In this document: piece by piece, positions 30,390 through 39,337 of the stretch
Layout: every line of letters starts with the position of its first letter
Numbering within the stretch: the stretch's first letter is position 1
Assembly (NCBI GenBank): GCA_963843945.1
Contig: CAWJMF010000002.1
Coordinates: 496,001-560,000, forward strand
Direction of reading: 5' to 3'
Source of the DNA: CAWJMF01 sp963843945
GTDB taxonomy: Bacteria > Vulcanimicrobiota > Vulcanimicrobiia > Vulcanimicrobiales > Vulcanimicrobiaceae
DNA length: 64,000 bases
The notes under the pieces: model-generated
Told to the model about the DNA's origin: nothing
The model's input: the letters and a program-made list of their open reading frames with translations, nothing else
Databases searched by the model: none
Made by a program: the position numbers and the translations under genes

Positions 30390-30421
30390 CACAAACGCCG
30401 CGAACTTTCGCGGCGTTTGTG
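30390..30421. repeat. Long perfect inverted repeat upstream of the TetR gene
   Basis: A 15 bp perfect palindrome arm (CACAAACGCCGCGAA, CT loop, TTCGCGGCGTTTGTG). It lies in the 290 bp gap between the divergent TetR and E1-alpha genes, 18 bp from the TetR start. No T run follows on either strand, so a regulatory hairpin or dimer operator is as likely as a terminator. The rest of the gap shows no gene. Confidence 0.7.
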
Positions 30422-30662
30422 TCGATTGGTGTCGGAGTGCGGGGCGTGCGTCCTGTCGGAAAACTTCCGTGCGGTTCGGTTCGCTACGCGACTCGACCGG
30501 GTGTATCAGGCGCGTTCGCCGGCTCCGAAAGCCTGCTTCGGTGGATCTTCCGAGATGTTCGGCCTCCTCGGCGGCTTGTAAGTGAGCTGTCTAGACGCCT
30601 CAAGTATAGCTCCGCTCGCGGCGGAATGTAAAGGGCCCTTCCACACTCAATACCGTCACGAT

Positions 30663-31676
30663 ATGGCGAAGACGGCAGACGCATCGCGCACCCAACTCAG
30701 CGACGAACAACTGCGCACGCTTCTCACCAACATGCTGTTGCAGCGGGCTGTGGATAACCGCGGCTTCCAGTTGAACCGTCAAGGCAAGATCGCCATCGCG
30801 ATGGGTTCCGAAGGTCACGAAGCAGTCCAGGCAGGCACGGGCCTGGCGTTCGTGCGCGGCAAGGACATCTTGTTCCCCTACTATCGCAACACGGGATTAA
30901 CGCTCGCCTGCGGCTTGCCGCTGGCGGATCTGTTTCGCTCGCAGTTTGCGCGTGCGACCGATCGGACCAAAGGTCGCCAGATCATCAATCATACGACCGC
31001 GCGCGAACTCGGCATCGCTTCGATCAGCTCGATCATCGCCGCGCAGTGCACGCACGCCGTCGGCGCCGCGTTCGCGCTCAAATATCGCAAGGAGCCGGAC
31101 CGCGCGGTGTTCTGTCAGTTCGGCGAGGGTGCGACCAGCGAAGGCGAGTGGCACGAAGCGCTCAACTTTGCCGCGGTTCATCGTTTGCCGATCGTGTTCG
31201 TCTGCGAAAACAACCGTTGGGCGATCTCGACTCCGCAGTCGAAGCAAATGGTCAATCCCGACGTGGCGGCGCGTGCGGCAGGCTACGGTTTGCCGGGCAC
31301 GATCGTCGATGGCTTCGATCCGATCGCGGTCTACGGCGCCGTTGCGGCTGCGCGCGAGCGCGCCGTTGCCGGCGGTGGGGCGACGCTGGTCGAGGCGAAG
31401 TGTTACCGCTTTCTTTCGCATACGACCGACGACGACGATCGCACCTACCGGTCGCGCGAGGAAGTCGACGCGCAACGCAAGCTCGACCCGGTTCCTCGCT
31501 TCGAACGCCGGCTGATCGAACACGGCATTCTGACGAAGCCCGAACTCGAGGCGCTGCGCGGCGAAATTACGGCCCGAGTCAACGCGACGACCGATGCGAT
31601 CGAACGCGAACCGGCTCCCGTGGCGCAAGATCTCTACGGAAACGTCTGGGAGGGCGACGATGCCCCCTGGCGGTAG
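30663..31676 (+). CDS. Branched-chain-type 2-oxoacid dehydrogenase E1 alpha subunit
   Basis: 337-residue thiamine-diphosphate decarboxylase alpha chain. The TPP/Mg binding motif runs as GEGATSEGEWHEALNFA to CENNRWAIS; the phosphorylation-loop equivalent is YRFLSHTTDDDDRTYRS. Family features (GSEGHEAVQAGTGLAF, YYRNTGLTLACG) point to branched-chain rather than pyruvate E1. The beta chain, E2 and E3 are normally adjacent but here the next gene is an opposing MaoC hydratase, so the partner genes must be elsewhere. The ATG at 30663 was chosen because family similarity begins there. Confidence 0.9.
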   Translation: MAKTADASRTQLSDEQLRTLLTNMLLQRAVDNRGFQLNRQGKIAIAMGSEGHEAVQAGTGLAFVRGKDILFPYYRNTGLTLACGLPLADLFRSQFARATDRTKGRQIINHTTARELGIASISSIIAAQCTHAVGAAFALKYRKEPDRAVFCQFGEGATSEGEWHEALNFAAVHRLPIVFVCENNRWAISTPQSKQMVNPDVAARAAGYGLPGTIVDGFDPIAVYGAVAAARERAVAGGGATLVEAKCYRFLSHTTDDDDRTYRSREEVDAQRKLDPVPRFERRLIEHGILTKPELEALRGEITARVNATTDAIEREPAPVAQDLYGNVWEGDDAPWR

Positions 31677-31679
31677 CGC

Positions 31680-32129
31680 CTAAGCCGGCGGGCGGTCGGT
31701 CATGAGCACTTTCGCCACGCTGGCGCAGACCTTCTCGCCCTTCTGATTGAAAACGTCCCAGCGTAAGTCCACGACGCCGCGCCCCGGCGCCTTGTCGCTC
31801 TTGGCGAGAACCTCCAGCTCGACGTGAATCGTGTCGCCGATAAGCACGGGCTTCGTAAAGCGCAGCGACTCCGCGCCGTAGTTCGCCACGACCGTATCCG
31901 AATCGGGCGGCACCGCGAGGCCGGCACTGTACGCCCAGACGAGCATACCGTGCGCGATGCGCGCGCCGAAAGGCGAGGCTTCCGCGCGCACGCGATCCGA
32001 GTGGATCCAGAACCAATCGCCGGTCAGCGCGCTCCATTGGACGAGGTCGCTCTCGGTAATCGTCCGCCCGCGCGTCCGCTCCGCATCGCCGACGAGCAAG
32101 GCGCTATAGTCGCGCTCGAGCAGCTTCAT
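31680..32129 (-). CDS. MaoC-like hotdog dehydratase
   Basis: 149 residues of (R)-specific enoyl-CoA hydratase-like fold. It shows ITESDLVQWSALTGDWFWIHSD (hydratase dyad region), then ARIAHGMLVWAYSAGL and VLIGDTIHVELEVLA. The likely reaction is hydration of an enoyl-CoA, but the substrate is unclear. Its ATG overlaps the stop of the LolA-like gene (ATGA), so it is the last gene of the lepA run and translationally coupled. Confidence 0.88.
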   Translation of the reverse strand: MKLLERDYSALLVGDAERTRGRTITESDLVQWSALTGDWFWIHSDRVRAEASPFGARIAHGMLVWAYSAGLAVPPDSDTVVANYGAESLRFTKPVLIGDTIHVELEVLAKSDKAPGRGVVDLRWDVFNQKGEKVCASVAKVLMTDRPPA

Positions 32130-32713
32130 TTCAGCGGCGTCGGAAGCGGCGACGGCGGCGTCACGCCCGGCGGCGGATCGATCTTCATCGGGGCATTGAA
32201 CTGCGAGTAGACGTAGGCGCTATCGAAGGTGCCGTCGGGCCGGCGGTTTTCGATGCGGTAGGTCAGACCGTCCGACTGGCCGATCCAGACCGTCGAGACC
32301 GCCTTCTCGGGCGTCGTGATCTCGTACCGGCGCATCGGGACGTTGCCCAGTTTGACCTCGCCCAGGTCTTTGATCTCGGCCTTCTGCAAGGCGCCGATCG
32401 CATCTTCGATCACGCTGCGCTCGAAGGGCGGCTCGGTCTCGGTGATCTGCACGCTCCAGGTGCCGTTCTCGGAGCGGATGTATTGCGTCTTCCCAATCCA
32501 GATGATCTCCACGCCGTTGTACGTCACGCGATAGCGGTCCGGTGCGACGTAATCGACGTCGGTCGTCGTGCCGCCCTCGCGGTGCATGTGCAGCGAATGC
32601 ATGCGCTCGAAAGCTCGCGCGCTTCTGACCAGCGTGTCGTAGTTGTCGCCTGCGGCGGAGGCGCTGCCGCTCGCACAGAGCATTGCGAGCGCGAGGACCC
32701 CGGCGAGCCTCAC
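32126..32713 (-). CDS. Secreted LolA-like/outer-membrane lipoprotein-sorting-type protein
   Basis: 195 residues. The signal peptide is RLAGVLALAMLCASGSASA. The mature beta-rich part (DVDYVAPDRYRVTYNGVEI, KTQYIRSENGTWSVQI, VPMRRYEITTPEKAVSTVWIG, GLTYRIENRRPDGTF) follows the half-barrel pattern of LolA/LppX-like lipid-binding proteins. A proline-rich tail ends the protein. The GTG start at 32713 overlaps the lepA stop (GTGA) and the stop overlaps the MaoC ATG, so three genes are tightly coupled. Confidence 0.75.
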   Translation of the reverse strand: MRLAGVLALAMLCASGSASAAGDNYDTLVRSARAFERMHSLHMHREGGTTTDVDYVAPDRYRVTYNGVEIIWIGKTQYIRSENGTWSVQITETEPPFERSVIEDAIGALQKAEIKDLGEVKLGNVPMRRYEITTPEKAVSTVWIGQSDGLTYRIENRRPDGTFDSAYVYSQFNAPMKIDPPPGVTPPSPLPTPLK

Positions 32714-34546
32714 GGCTCGTCCAAGCGCAAAACCGCCATGAACGCTTCCTGCGGAAGGTCGACCCGGCCGACGCGCTTCATGCGCTCTTTCCCGACCTTC
32801 TGCTTTTCGAGCAGTTTGCGTTTGCGGGTGATGTCGCCGCCGTAGCACTTGGCCAAGACGTTCTTGCGCATCGCGCTGACCGTCTCGCGAGCGACGATCT
32901 TTCCGCCGATCGCCGCTTGGATCGGAACGTCGAACATTTGCCGTGGGATCAACTCCTTCAATTTTTCCGTCAGCGCCCGGCCGCGCGAAGCCGCTTTTTC
33001 GCGTGCCACGATGAACGATAGCGCGTCGACCGGTTCGCCGTTGAGTAGGATTTCGAGCTTGACCAGATCGCCTTCCCGGTAGCCCGAGACCTCGTAGTCG
33101 AGCGAGGCGTAGCCCTTGCTGCGCGATTTGAGCTGGTCGAAGTAATCGACGATCACTTCGACCAGCGGAAGTCTCGTAGCTAAGGATGACGCGGCCGTCG
33201 TGCAAATATTCCATGTTCTGCAACGCCCCGCGGCGATTTTGCGTCAGCTCCATGATCGAACCGACGTATTCGGGCGGGGTGATGACGGTCGCCTTGACGT
33301 AGGGTTCTTCGATCGAAGCGATCTTGTCGCGCGACGGCAGCTTGGCCGGGTTGTCGATGAGTTCGACCGTGCCGTCGCTCATCGTCACCCGGAAGACGAC
33401 CGAAGGCGACGTCGCGATCAGGTCGAGCCGGTAATTTCGCTCGAGCCGCTCCTGCACGATCTCCATGTGCAGCAAACCGAGGAAGCCGCAGCGGAAGCCG
33501 AAGCCCAGCGCGATCGAGCTTTCCGGCTCGTAGATGCAGCGCCGAGTCGTTCAGCTTGAGCTTCTCGAGCGCGTCGCGTAGCTCTGAGACCTCGACGCCT
33601 TCGTTCGGATACAGACCGCAGTACACCATCGGGACGATCGGCTTGTAGCCGGTCAGCGCTTCGGGTGCCGGGTTCGCCGCTTCGGTGATCGTGTCGCCGA
33701 CGTCGATGTCGCCGAGCGAACGGATGTTGGCGATGACGTAACCGACGTTGCCCATTTCGAGCACGTCGGTCTTGCGCATTTCCGGCTTGAACACGCCGAC
33801 CTCGGTCGCATTCGTAGACCTTCCGCTGCGCCATCGACATGAAACGCGATCCCGCCCGCAGGCTGCCGTCGACCACGCGCACGTAGGAAACGACGCCGCG
33901 ATACGGGTCGAACTGCGCATCGAAGACCAAGCCCCGCAGGTGATCGCGGCCGTCCGCGCGGCGGCGGGATCCGCTCGACGATCGCTTCCAGAATCGCGTC
34001 GATACCGATCCCTTCCTTGGCGCTCGCGAGGATCGCGTCGCTGCCCTCCATGATCAGCAACTCTTCGATCTCGGCCTTGACGCGCTCGGGGTCGGCGGCG
34101 GGAAGATCGATTTTATTGATGACGGGAATGATCGTCAGCCCGTGATCGACCGCAAGGTGGTAATTGGCGAGCGTCTGCGCCTCGATGCCCTGCGCCGCGT
34201 CGATGACGAGCAGCGCGCCTTCGCAGGCCGCCAGCGAGCGCGACACCTCCGACGAGAAATCGACGTGTCCCGGCGTGTCGATAAAGTTGAGCGCATAGAC
34301 CTGACCGTCGGCCGCTTTGTAATCGAGCGTGACGGGATGCATCTTGATCGTGATCCCGCGCTCGCGTTCGAGATCCATGGCGTCGAGCAGCTGCGCCTCC
34401 ATGTCGCGCAGGCCGATCGTCTTGGTGACTTCGAGCAGACGGTCCGAGAGCGTCGTTTTGCCGTGGTCGATGTGCGCGATGATGCAGAAATTGCGAACGT
34501 TCGCCGCGACGTGTTCGCGTGCGGCGGCTTCCGGAATGACGGCCAT
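32710..34546 (-). CDS. lepA: Elongation factor 4 (LepA), interrupted by four +1 insertions
   Basis: Ribosomal back-translocase GTPase. The GTPase motifs are AHIDHGKTTLSDRLLE, DTPGHVDF and NKIDLP; domain II/III pieces KTDVLEMGNVGYVIANI, LNDSALH and HMEIVQERLERNY follow. The C-terminal LepA domain includes YFDQLKSRSKGYASLDYE. Breaks are at about 33955 (after ERIPPPR), 33810 (KVYE/ATEVGVF), 33533 (ALH/YEPESS) and 33172 (SYE/LPLVEVIVDYF). Skipping one base at each yields 610 residues, a normal LepA. Without that, no full-length product exists. It lies between yggT (ends adjacent) and the LolA-like gene. Confidence 0.95.
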
Positions 34547-34840
34547 CTAGGTATAGCCCACGCAGGACGCGTACTTCACGGCGCCGCTCAGCCACGAGAC
34601 GAGAAGCAGGACGACGAGAAAGGCGATGTCGAGGCCGCCCATCGGCGGGATGATGCGCCGAACGGGCAGCAAGACCGGCTCGACGATTCGCGCGAGATAA
34701 GAACTCCAGCGCCCCTGCAAGCTCGGAATCCAGGACACGACCGCATACGCGATCAGCACGAACGTAAAGGCGCGCAGGATCCAGCTGAGGATCAGACCGG
34801 CGCTGCACGAGAAAGAACCCACTGTGGGATGCTTCGGCAT
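34547..34840 (-). CDS. YggT-family membrane protein
   Basis: 97 residues with two helices (LILSWILRAFTFVLIAYAVV and LDIAFLVVLLLVSWLSG) flanking the family core SYLARIVEPVLLPVRRIIPP. YggT proteins are implicated in membrane or osmotic homeostasis and in division-site functions. The stop abuts the lepA start with no gap. Confidence 0.9.
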   Translation of the reverse strand: MPKHPTVGSFSCSAGLILSWILRAFTFVLIAYAVVSWIPSLQGRWSSYLARIVEPVLLPVRRIIPPMGGLDIAFLVVLLLVSWLSGAVKYASCVGYT

Positions 34841-34852
34841 CGGCGGCCGCGA

Positions 34853-35803
34853 CTACTTGAGGCTTGCGAGCACCTTGTCGGGGACGCCGTGCAGATACGG
34901 CTCGGGGTCGACCGGCTTGCCGTCCAGCATGATCTGATAGTGCAGGTGCGGACCGGTCGACTCGCCGGTCGAGCCGACCGCGGCGATGGGTTGCGCCTTG
35001 CGCACGTATTCGCCGGCGCGGACGTCGATTCGCGAAAGGTGCGCGTACCAGGTGTGGTAGCCGTTCCCGTGATCGATATCGACCTTCAGGCCGTAGCCTC
35101 CGTCCCAACCGGCGGCCACGACCGTTCCCGCCGCTGAGGCGCGCACCGGATCTCCGTAGTCCGCGCTGAGATCGACGCCCTTGTGAAACTCAGGCCAGGG
35201 GCTCAGCCGCCAGCCGTAGGGCGAGGCAATTTCTGCGGCGTAGGCCGGATTGATCGAGGGGATCGCTGCGACGAGGCGGGCCCGGGAGATCTCCTCGAGC
35301 TGACGCATGTTCAGCACGCGCAGCGCGAGCTGGCGCAGACGGTCGTCTTCCCCGCGCAGCTGCTGCGAGTGGACGCGCAAGCGCTCCATGCGCATCGCGA
35401 CCGCGTCGAAATCCGCGCCGTGCGGCGACGTCATCGAGCGGCGGTCGTCCCTCACGGGCGCCGGCTGCGCGGCCGGCCTGCCCTTCCCGTTCTTTTCACC
35501 GTCGCCGATCATCTTGCGGATGCGATCGTTCTGTTGTTCGATATTGCGCAGCTCGCCGTCGAGCTCGGCGGCGCGTGCGTCGATCGCCTGCAAGCGCTGG
35601 CTCTGATCCGCGGTGAGGTCGCGCAGCTCGCCGACCCGCGCCTCCGCGTGCCACATCGTGAAGCCGTACCAACCCGCGATGCTTCCGAAGGTGAGCAAAC
35701 TGAATATCGCGCCGAAGGCCAGGTGGGCGCGCGTAAATTCAACGCGAAACACGCGATAGCCGAACGGCGGGACGATCTTGATCAGGTATCCGCCTTTTTT
35801 CAC
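34853..35803 (-). CDS. Membrane-anchored M23 peptidase (LytM domain) with coiled coil
   Basis: 316 residues. One N-terminal membrane helix (LAFGAIFSLLTFGSIAGWY) is followed by a coiled coil (about 60-110 and 130-165), then the M23 domain from about residue 200. That domain shows SPYGWRLSPWPEFHKGVDLSA (first zinc ligands), GNGYHTWYAHLSRIDVRAG and GPHLHYQIMLDG (HxH). A lysostaphin-type endopeptidase or division activator of the NlpD/EnvC kind is likely. The ATG overlaps the stop of the DUF4446 gene. Confidence 0.9.
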   Translation of the reverse strand: MKKGGYLIKIVPPFGYRVFRVEFTRAHLAFGAIFSLLTFGSIAGWYGFTMWHAEARVGELRDLTADQSQRLQAIDARAAELDGELRNIEQQNDRIRKMIGDGEKNGKGRPAAQPAPVRDDRRSMTSPHGADFDAVAMRMERLRVHSQQLRGEDDRLRQLALRVLNMRQLEEISRARLVAAIPSINPAYAAEIASPYGWRLSPWPEFHKGVDLSADYGDPVRASAAGTVVAAGWDGGYGLKVDIDHGNGYHTWYAHLSRIDVRAGEYVRKAQPIAAVGSTGESTGPHLHYQIMLDGKPVDPEPYLHGVPDKVLASLK

Positions 35804-36276
35804 GAGGCCAGCGCCGAACGCGCGCTCGTCCGGGCCGCCGCGAGCGCCTCGAGCTCTTCTTTCGACGCGCCTTGTTGCGTCGCGAAATTGCGGACGGCTT
35901 TACCGTACGTGCGGGTCTCTTCGCGGGAATAGATGCTCGTGATCAAAACGCCGTCGCCCTCGCGATTCAAGAGCGCCAAGGTGAACGAGAGGTCGGAACC
36001 CACGTCGCTGAACGAGTTGTAGCGCACGAAGCCGACCCGATGCACGTCGAGCCGCGCGACGGACTCGAGTTCGGCCAGCCGTTGCTCGGTCCTGTCGCTG
36101 AACGCGAGGTGCGCGCCCCGCAGCCGCGCGACCGAATCGCCGGCCAGTCCCTCGTCCTCGCCGCGCAGCGCGCGCGAGACTGCGCGAAAGCGCGGGCCGA
36201 TCACGAGCAAGTGGTACACGGCGAGCGTCAAAAGGGCCACACCGAACGCCAAGCAACCGAGCACTTCTAAGGACAT
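35800..36276 (-). CDS. DUF4446-family protein
   Basis: 158 residues with one N-terminal helix (LGCLAFGVALLTLAVYHLLV), a charged linker and the family core VHRVGFVRYNSFSDVGSDLSFTLALL, GVLITSIYSREETRTYGKAV. The function is unknown; DUF4446 proteins are found widely next to chromosome-partition and wall genes. It is the first protein gene of the run that continues through M23, yggT and lepA, downstream of the SRP RNA. Confidence 0.88.
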   Translation of the reverse strand: MSLEVLGCLAFGVALLTLAVYHLLVIGPRFRAVSRALRGEDEGLAGDSVARLRGAHLAFSDRTEQRLAELESVARLDVHRVGFVRYNSFSDVGSDLSFTLALLNREGDGVLITSIYSREETRTYGKAVRNFATQQGASKEELEALAAARTSARSALAS

Positions 36277-36329
36277 CGCCCGCCTAATATGCGCTACCGC
36301 CGGTTCGGACCCCCGCAGGAAGACGAGCC

Positions 36330-36444
<115 letters not shown>

Positions 36445-36450
36445 AGGCCC

Positions 36451-36456
36451 ATTATA
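36451..36456 (-). promoter_or_regulatory. -10 box of the SRP RNA, overlapping a stop codon
   Basis: A perfect TATAAT on the minus strand, 6-7 bases before the predicted RNA start. Its TAA is also the stop codon of the 71-residue ORF upstream (GTG TTA TAA TGG). No clear TTGACA lies 17 bases upstream. Confidence 0.65.
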
Positions 36457-36667
36457 ACACACGCCCGCGAGCCCCGGTACCGCGCTCGCCGCCGAGCGCA
36501 TCGGCCAGCAGAAAACACGCGCGGCCGGTTGCGCGCGCCGCGCGGAACGCGATCCGGCGCAGGATGTGATGAGCGCGAGGACCTCGCGCGCTGCGGACGG
36601 CAGCCGCTTCGCGCAGGAGTTCGTCGCGTCGACTTCGGGCGATCGAGCTGATTGCATGCAGGTTCAT
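36452..36667 (-). CDS. Small basic protein (71 residues), unknown
   Basis: Reads MNLHAISSIARSRRDELLRE, then an arginine-rich helix (HHILRRIAFRAARATGRACF) and LLADALGGERGTGA. AAGGAGTATCTC directly before the ATG is a strong ribosome-binding site, the main support for expression. The content (Arg and Ala rich, helical) suggests a nucleic-acid or membrane-surface binding peptide, but that is inference. The stop lies in the promoter of the SRP RNA. Confidence 0.5.
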   Translation of the reverse strand: MNLHAISSIARSRRDELLREAAAVRSARGPRAHHILRRIAFRAARATGRACFLLADALGGERGTGARGRVL

Positions 36668-36691
36668 GAGATACTCCTTAGTGAGGGAAGG

Positions 36692-36722
36692 GAAACAAAA
36701 GGCCCCCGCTCTTGCGGAGGCC
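36692..36722 (-). terminator. Rho-independent terminator after the 39-residue ORF
   Basis: Stem GGCCTCCGC/GCGGGGGCC (one wobble pair) with loop AAGA, followed on the minus strand by TTTTGTTT. It separates the 39- and 71-residue ORFs, so they need separate promoters or an attenuator arrangement. Confidence 0.8.
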
Positions 36723-36749
36723 ACGGACGACGGAACGCATAGCAAAACG

Positions 36750-36869
36750 TTACGTTCGTCGAGTGTGGCTCCGCCCGGAGAGAGACGACGCGAGGACACC
36801 GCGACCGCGCAGCGCGGCCGGCATTTCGATGGTGAGCCGGTCGTAGGTATTCGTAAAGCCGTAAGTCAT
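36750..36869 (-). CDS. Very small ORF (39 residues) with strong ribosome-binding site
   Basis: Begins MTYGFTNTYDRLTIEMPAAL and ends in a basic tail. GGAGACACCGCA precedes the ATG with good spacing, and a terminator follows 28 bp after the stop. It could be a leader peptide for attenuation or a small protein of its own. No family recognised. Confidence 0.45.
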   Translation of the reverse strand: MTYGFTNTYDRLTIEMPAALRGRGVLASSLSGRSHTRRT

Positions 36870-36971
36870 TGCGGTGTCTCCTTTCTCTCGCGGTCGGTAC
36901 GCGCGAGCGTTCCCGCTACGATACCACGCGCTACCACGTAGCGTCAAACCGAGCGGGCGATCTCGCGCGCG

Positions 36972-37995
36972 CTAGTGCGGGCCGACGTAGTACGGCGTCG
37001 GCGTCGGGTAACCCGGCGGATAGGTCGGCTGTTGCGGGTAGCCGGGTGGGGCGTAGCCCGGCGGATAGCTCGGCACCGGCGTCGCGAACGGATTGTTCGC
37101 GGGCGGAACGACCGGAGGCGCGCTGGGCGGCGGCGTGGCGGGAAGTTCGTCACCGTACAACACGACGGCGTAACCGCTCCCCTTGTTGAGCTTGAGCGCA
37201 TCGCTCCCACCGGTAGTGCTCACGACCCCGTTCGAGAGCGACGTGTCGGAGCTAAACGCGACCAAGTGCTCTTTGTGTTTTCTCGAAACGTCGTACAGCG
37301 CGACGATGTAGCCGCGATTAGGCGTCTGCTCTTCTTTGGGAATCGTGAAGTGCACCGCATCGAGCGAATTCAGCGTCAAATCCGTCGCCGCAAGGAAGTA
37401 GCCGCGCACGATCGCCGTCTGGCGCAGGAAGGTCTGCACGTTGCCGGTCGGAGCGGGCGACGGGGCCGCCGGCGCATCGGTCGGGTAAATCGTCGTCTTC
37501 GTCTCGATCTTCGGGCCGCTCGGCATCGGCGTCGGTCGCCGTGGCGGCCCCGAAGGACTGGCCGCTGGAGACGCAGCCGCGAGTGCTGCGGACGTCCGGG
37601 CAGGGCGAGGGCGAGGGCGAGGGGCCCGCGCTCGGAGCTCCCGCGCCGGGCGATCCGGCCGCAGCGGCGGCGGGCGGGTGCGACGCGGCGGCGACTGCTG
37701 CGGACGGCGTCGGCGTGGGGCCGTGCAGGACGAGCGCCACCGCGAAGCCGCCAACGGTAGGCAGCGGGATGTCGCCCTCGCCCGGGACGAGATAGACTGC
37801 GCCTTCGACCGTGCGCGTTCGCGTATACGGCGCGGCCGCAGCCGCCTGGGCCCCGGCGCCTGGGGGTGCCGGCGCGTAGCCGCCGGGCGCCGAAGGCATC
37901 CCCGGACTTCCCATACTGCCTTGGCAGGCGGACGTTCCCAGCATCAAGCACGCCAGGGCGGCCCAAAAATGATTTCGGTTCGTCACGAAACGCAC
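36972..37995 (-). CDS. Proline-rich lipoprotein of unknown function, one frameshift
   Basis: The N-terminus FWAALACLMLGTSACQGSMG is a lipoprotein signal. A domain follows (EGAVYLVPGEGDIPLPTVGG, FAVALVLHGPTPTPS), then a Ser/Pro/Ala linker. A second domain in another frame reads TFLRQTAIVRGYFLAATDLT, LDAVHFTIPKEEQTPNRGYI and KGSGYAVVLYGDEL. The tail is a Pro/Tyr repeat (YPPGY, GYAPPGYPQQPTYPPG). The join lies in the linker near 37590; skipping one base makes a 340-residue protein. Low complexity makes the exact position uncertain. Start choice between GTG codons at 37995 and 37986 is open. Confidence 0.65.
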
Positions 37996-38143
37996 CGCGT
38001 CGGCTTCGGGCCGGCCGGATGTGCAGCCTCCGCAGAGTCCATCACCTTGGCAACGCTGCCGAGCTCGCAATCGTGAGCAAGCCGAGCGAAAAAAACGAAG
38101 CGCCGAATCTTCAGCCGCCCGCTTGCCCGACGTTAGCACCGCC

Positions 38144-39277
38144 TCAAAGCGTGAACCAAATAGCGTTGCGATCGATCGCGATGTGGACGTCCTCGGGACT
38201 CATCCCGTTGTGGTCGGCGTCGGAAAACTTATAAATGCCGGTACTGCCGGAGTAGGGCTTCATCGAGACGAGCGCCGCCGAAAGCGCGTCGCCGTCGGCG
38301 TTACCGTGCGTTTGCGCCAAGGCTAAGGCAGCTAAGTGTGCCGCGTCCCATACGAACGAGGCGAAGTTATTCGGCCGCGCTTGATACGCGCCGCGATACG
38401 CTGTCATGAAGGCGCGCTGCGCCGCGTTCGGGTGCGTTACGTCGAGATCCATGTCGGAGTAGACGCCGTCGCCGTCTTTACCGGCGATGCGCAAGAAGTT
38501 GTCGGACACGATCCCGGTCGAGCCGATGACGCTCGGGCTCAGGCCAAGCTGCCGGATCTGGCGAACGGCGAGCGCCGCGACGGGTGAGGCCGTCCAGATG
38601 ACGATCGCGTCCGCGCCGCTCGCTTTGATACGCCCGAGTTGCGCGGTGACGTCGGTCGAGGTGATCGGGAAGGCCTCGTCGTCGGCAACTTCCAAGCCCT
38701 GCCGGTGCGCCTCGTCGGTCGCAATGGCCGCGCCGGCGCTACCGTAAGGCGCATCGTCGTGCAGCAGTGCGATCTTCTTCGCGTGCAGCTTCGCCTTGGC
38801 AAAACTCAAGAGCTTCGCCGCTTCGATCTCGTTGCGCGGCGTGACCTCGAAAACATATTTCTGGACGCCCGTCTTGCCGTTCCACACTGCCGAAGTCGGC
38901 GTCGGATAGAGCTGGACGATTTTCGCGGCGCTGGCCACCCGCGCGATGGCGAGCGAGGTGGGCGTGAGCGAGCCGCCGATGATCGCCGCGACGTTTTGAC
39001 CGATGAGGCCGGTCGCCAGTTGGGCGGCCGTATCGCCTTTGCCTTCGTCGTCTTCGATCACGATGTGAAGCGGCCGTCCGGCTATGCCGCCGTGCGCGTT
39101 GATGTCTTTTTCAGCGAGCTGTAAGGCTTTGCTCTCGGGCTCGCCCAGCGGCGCGTAGATCCCGGTGATCGAGAGGATGGCGCCGATTACGATCGGCTGA
39201 CCGCTCGGAGCGGCCGGGGTCGCTTGCGGCAGCACGACGAGGGCGGCCGCCGTCAAGAGGCTCAAAAAAATGCGCAC
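38144..39277 (-). CDS. livK: Periplasmic amino-acid-binding protein of a branched-chain-type ABC transporter
   Basis: 377 residues. The signal peptide is IFLSLLTAAALVVLPQATPA. The fold follows Leu/Ile/Val-binding proteins: IVIGAILSITGIYAPLGEPE, AAIIGGSLTPTSLAIARVA, KIALLHDDAPYGSAGA and IVIWTASPVAALAVRQIRQLG. It is divergent from livH-livMG-livF with 60 bp between starts, so a shared bidirectional promoter is likely. The location beside tyrosine catabolism suggests that aromatic amino acids could be substrates, which is inference. Confidence 0.88.
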   Translation of the reverse strand: MRIFLSLLTAAALVVLPQATPAAPSGQPIVIGAILSITGIYAPLGEPESKALQLAEKDINAHGGIAGRPLHIVIEDDEGKGDTAAQLATGLIGQNVAAIIGGSLTPTSLAIARVASAAKIVQLYPTPTSAVWNGKTGVQKYVFEVTPRNEIEAAKLLSFAKAKLHAKKIALLHDDAPYGSAGAAIATDEAHRQGLEVADDEAFPITSTDVTAQLGRIKASGADAIVIWTASPVAALAVRQIRQLGLSPSVIGSTGIVSDNFLRIAGKDGDGVYSDMDLDVTHPNAAQRAFMTAYRGAYQARPNNFASFVWDAAHLAALALAQTHGNADGDALSAALVSMKPYSGSTGIYKFSDADHNGMSPEDVHIAIDRNAIWFTL

Positions 39278-39337
39278 GTCAACTCCAGCATCGAGCGCGA
39301 GAGGAGAAAGCGCTGCCTTTCGCCATACTCGCGGTGA

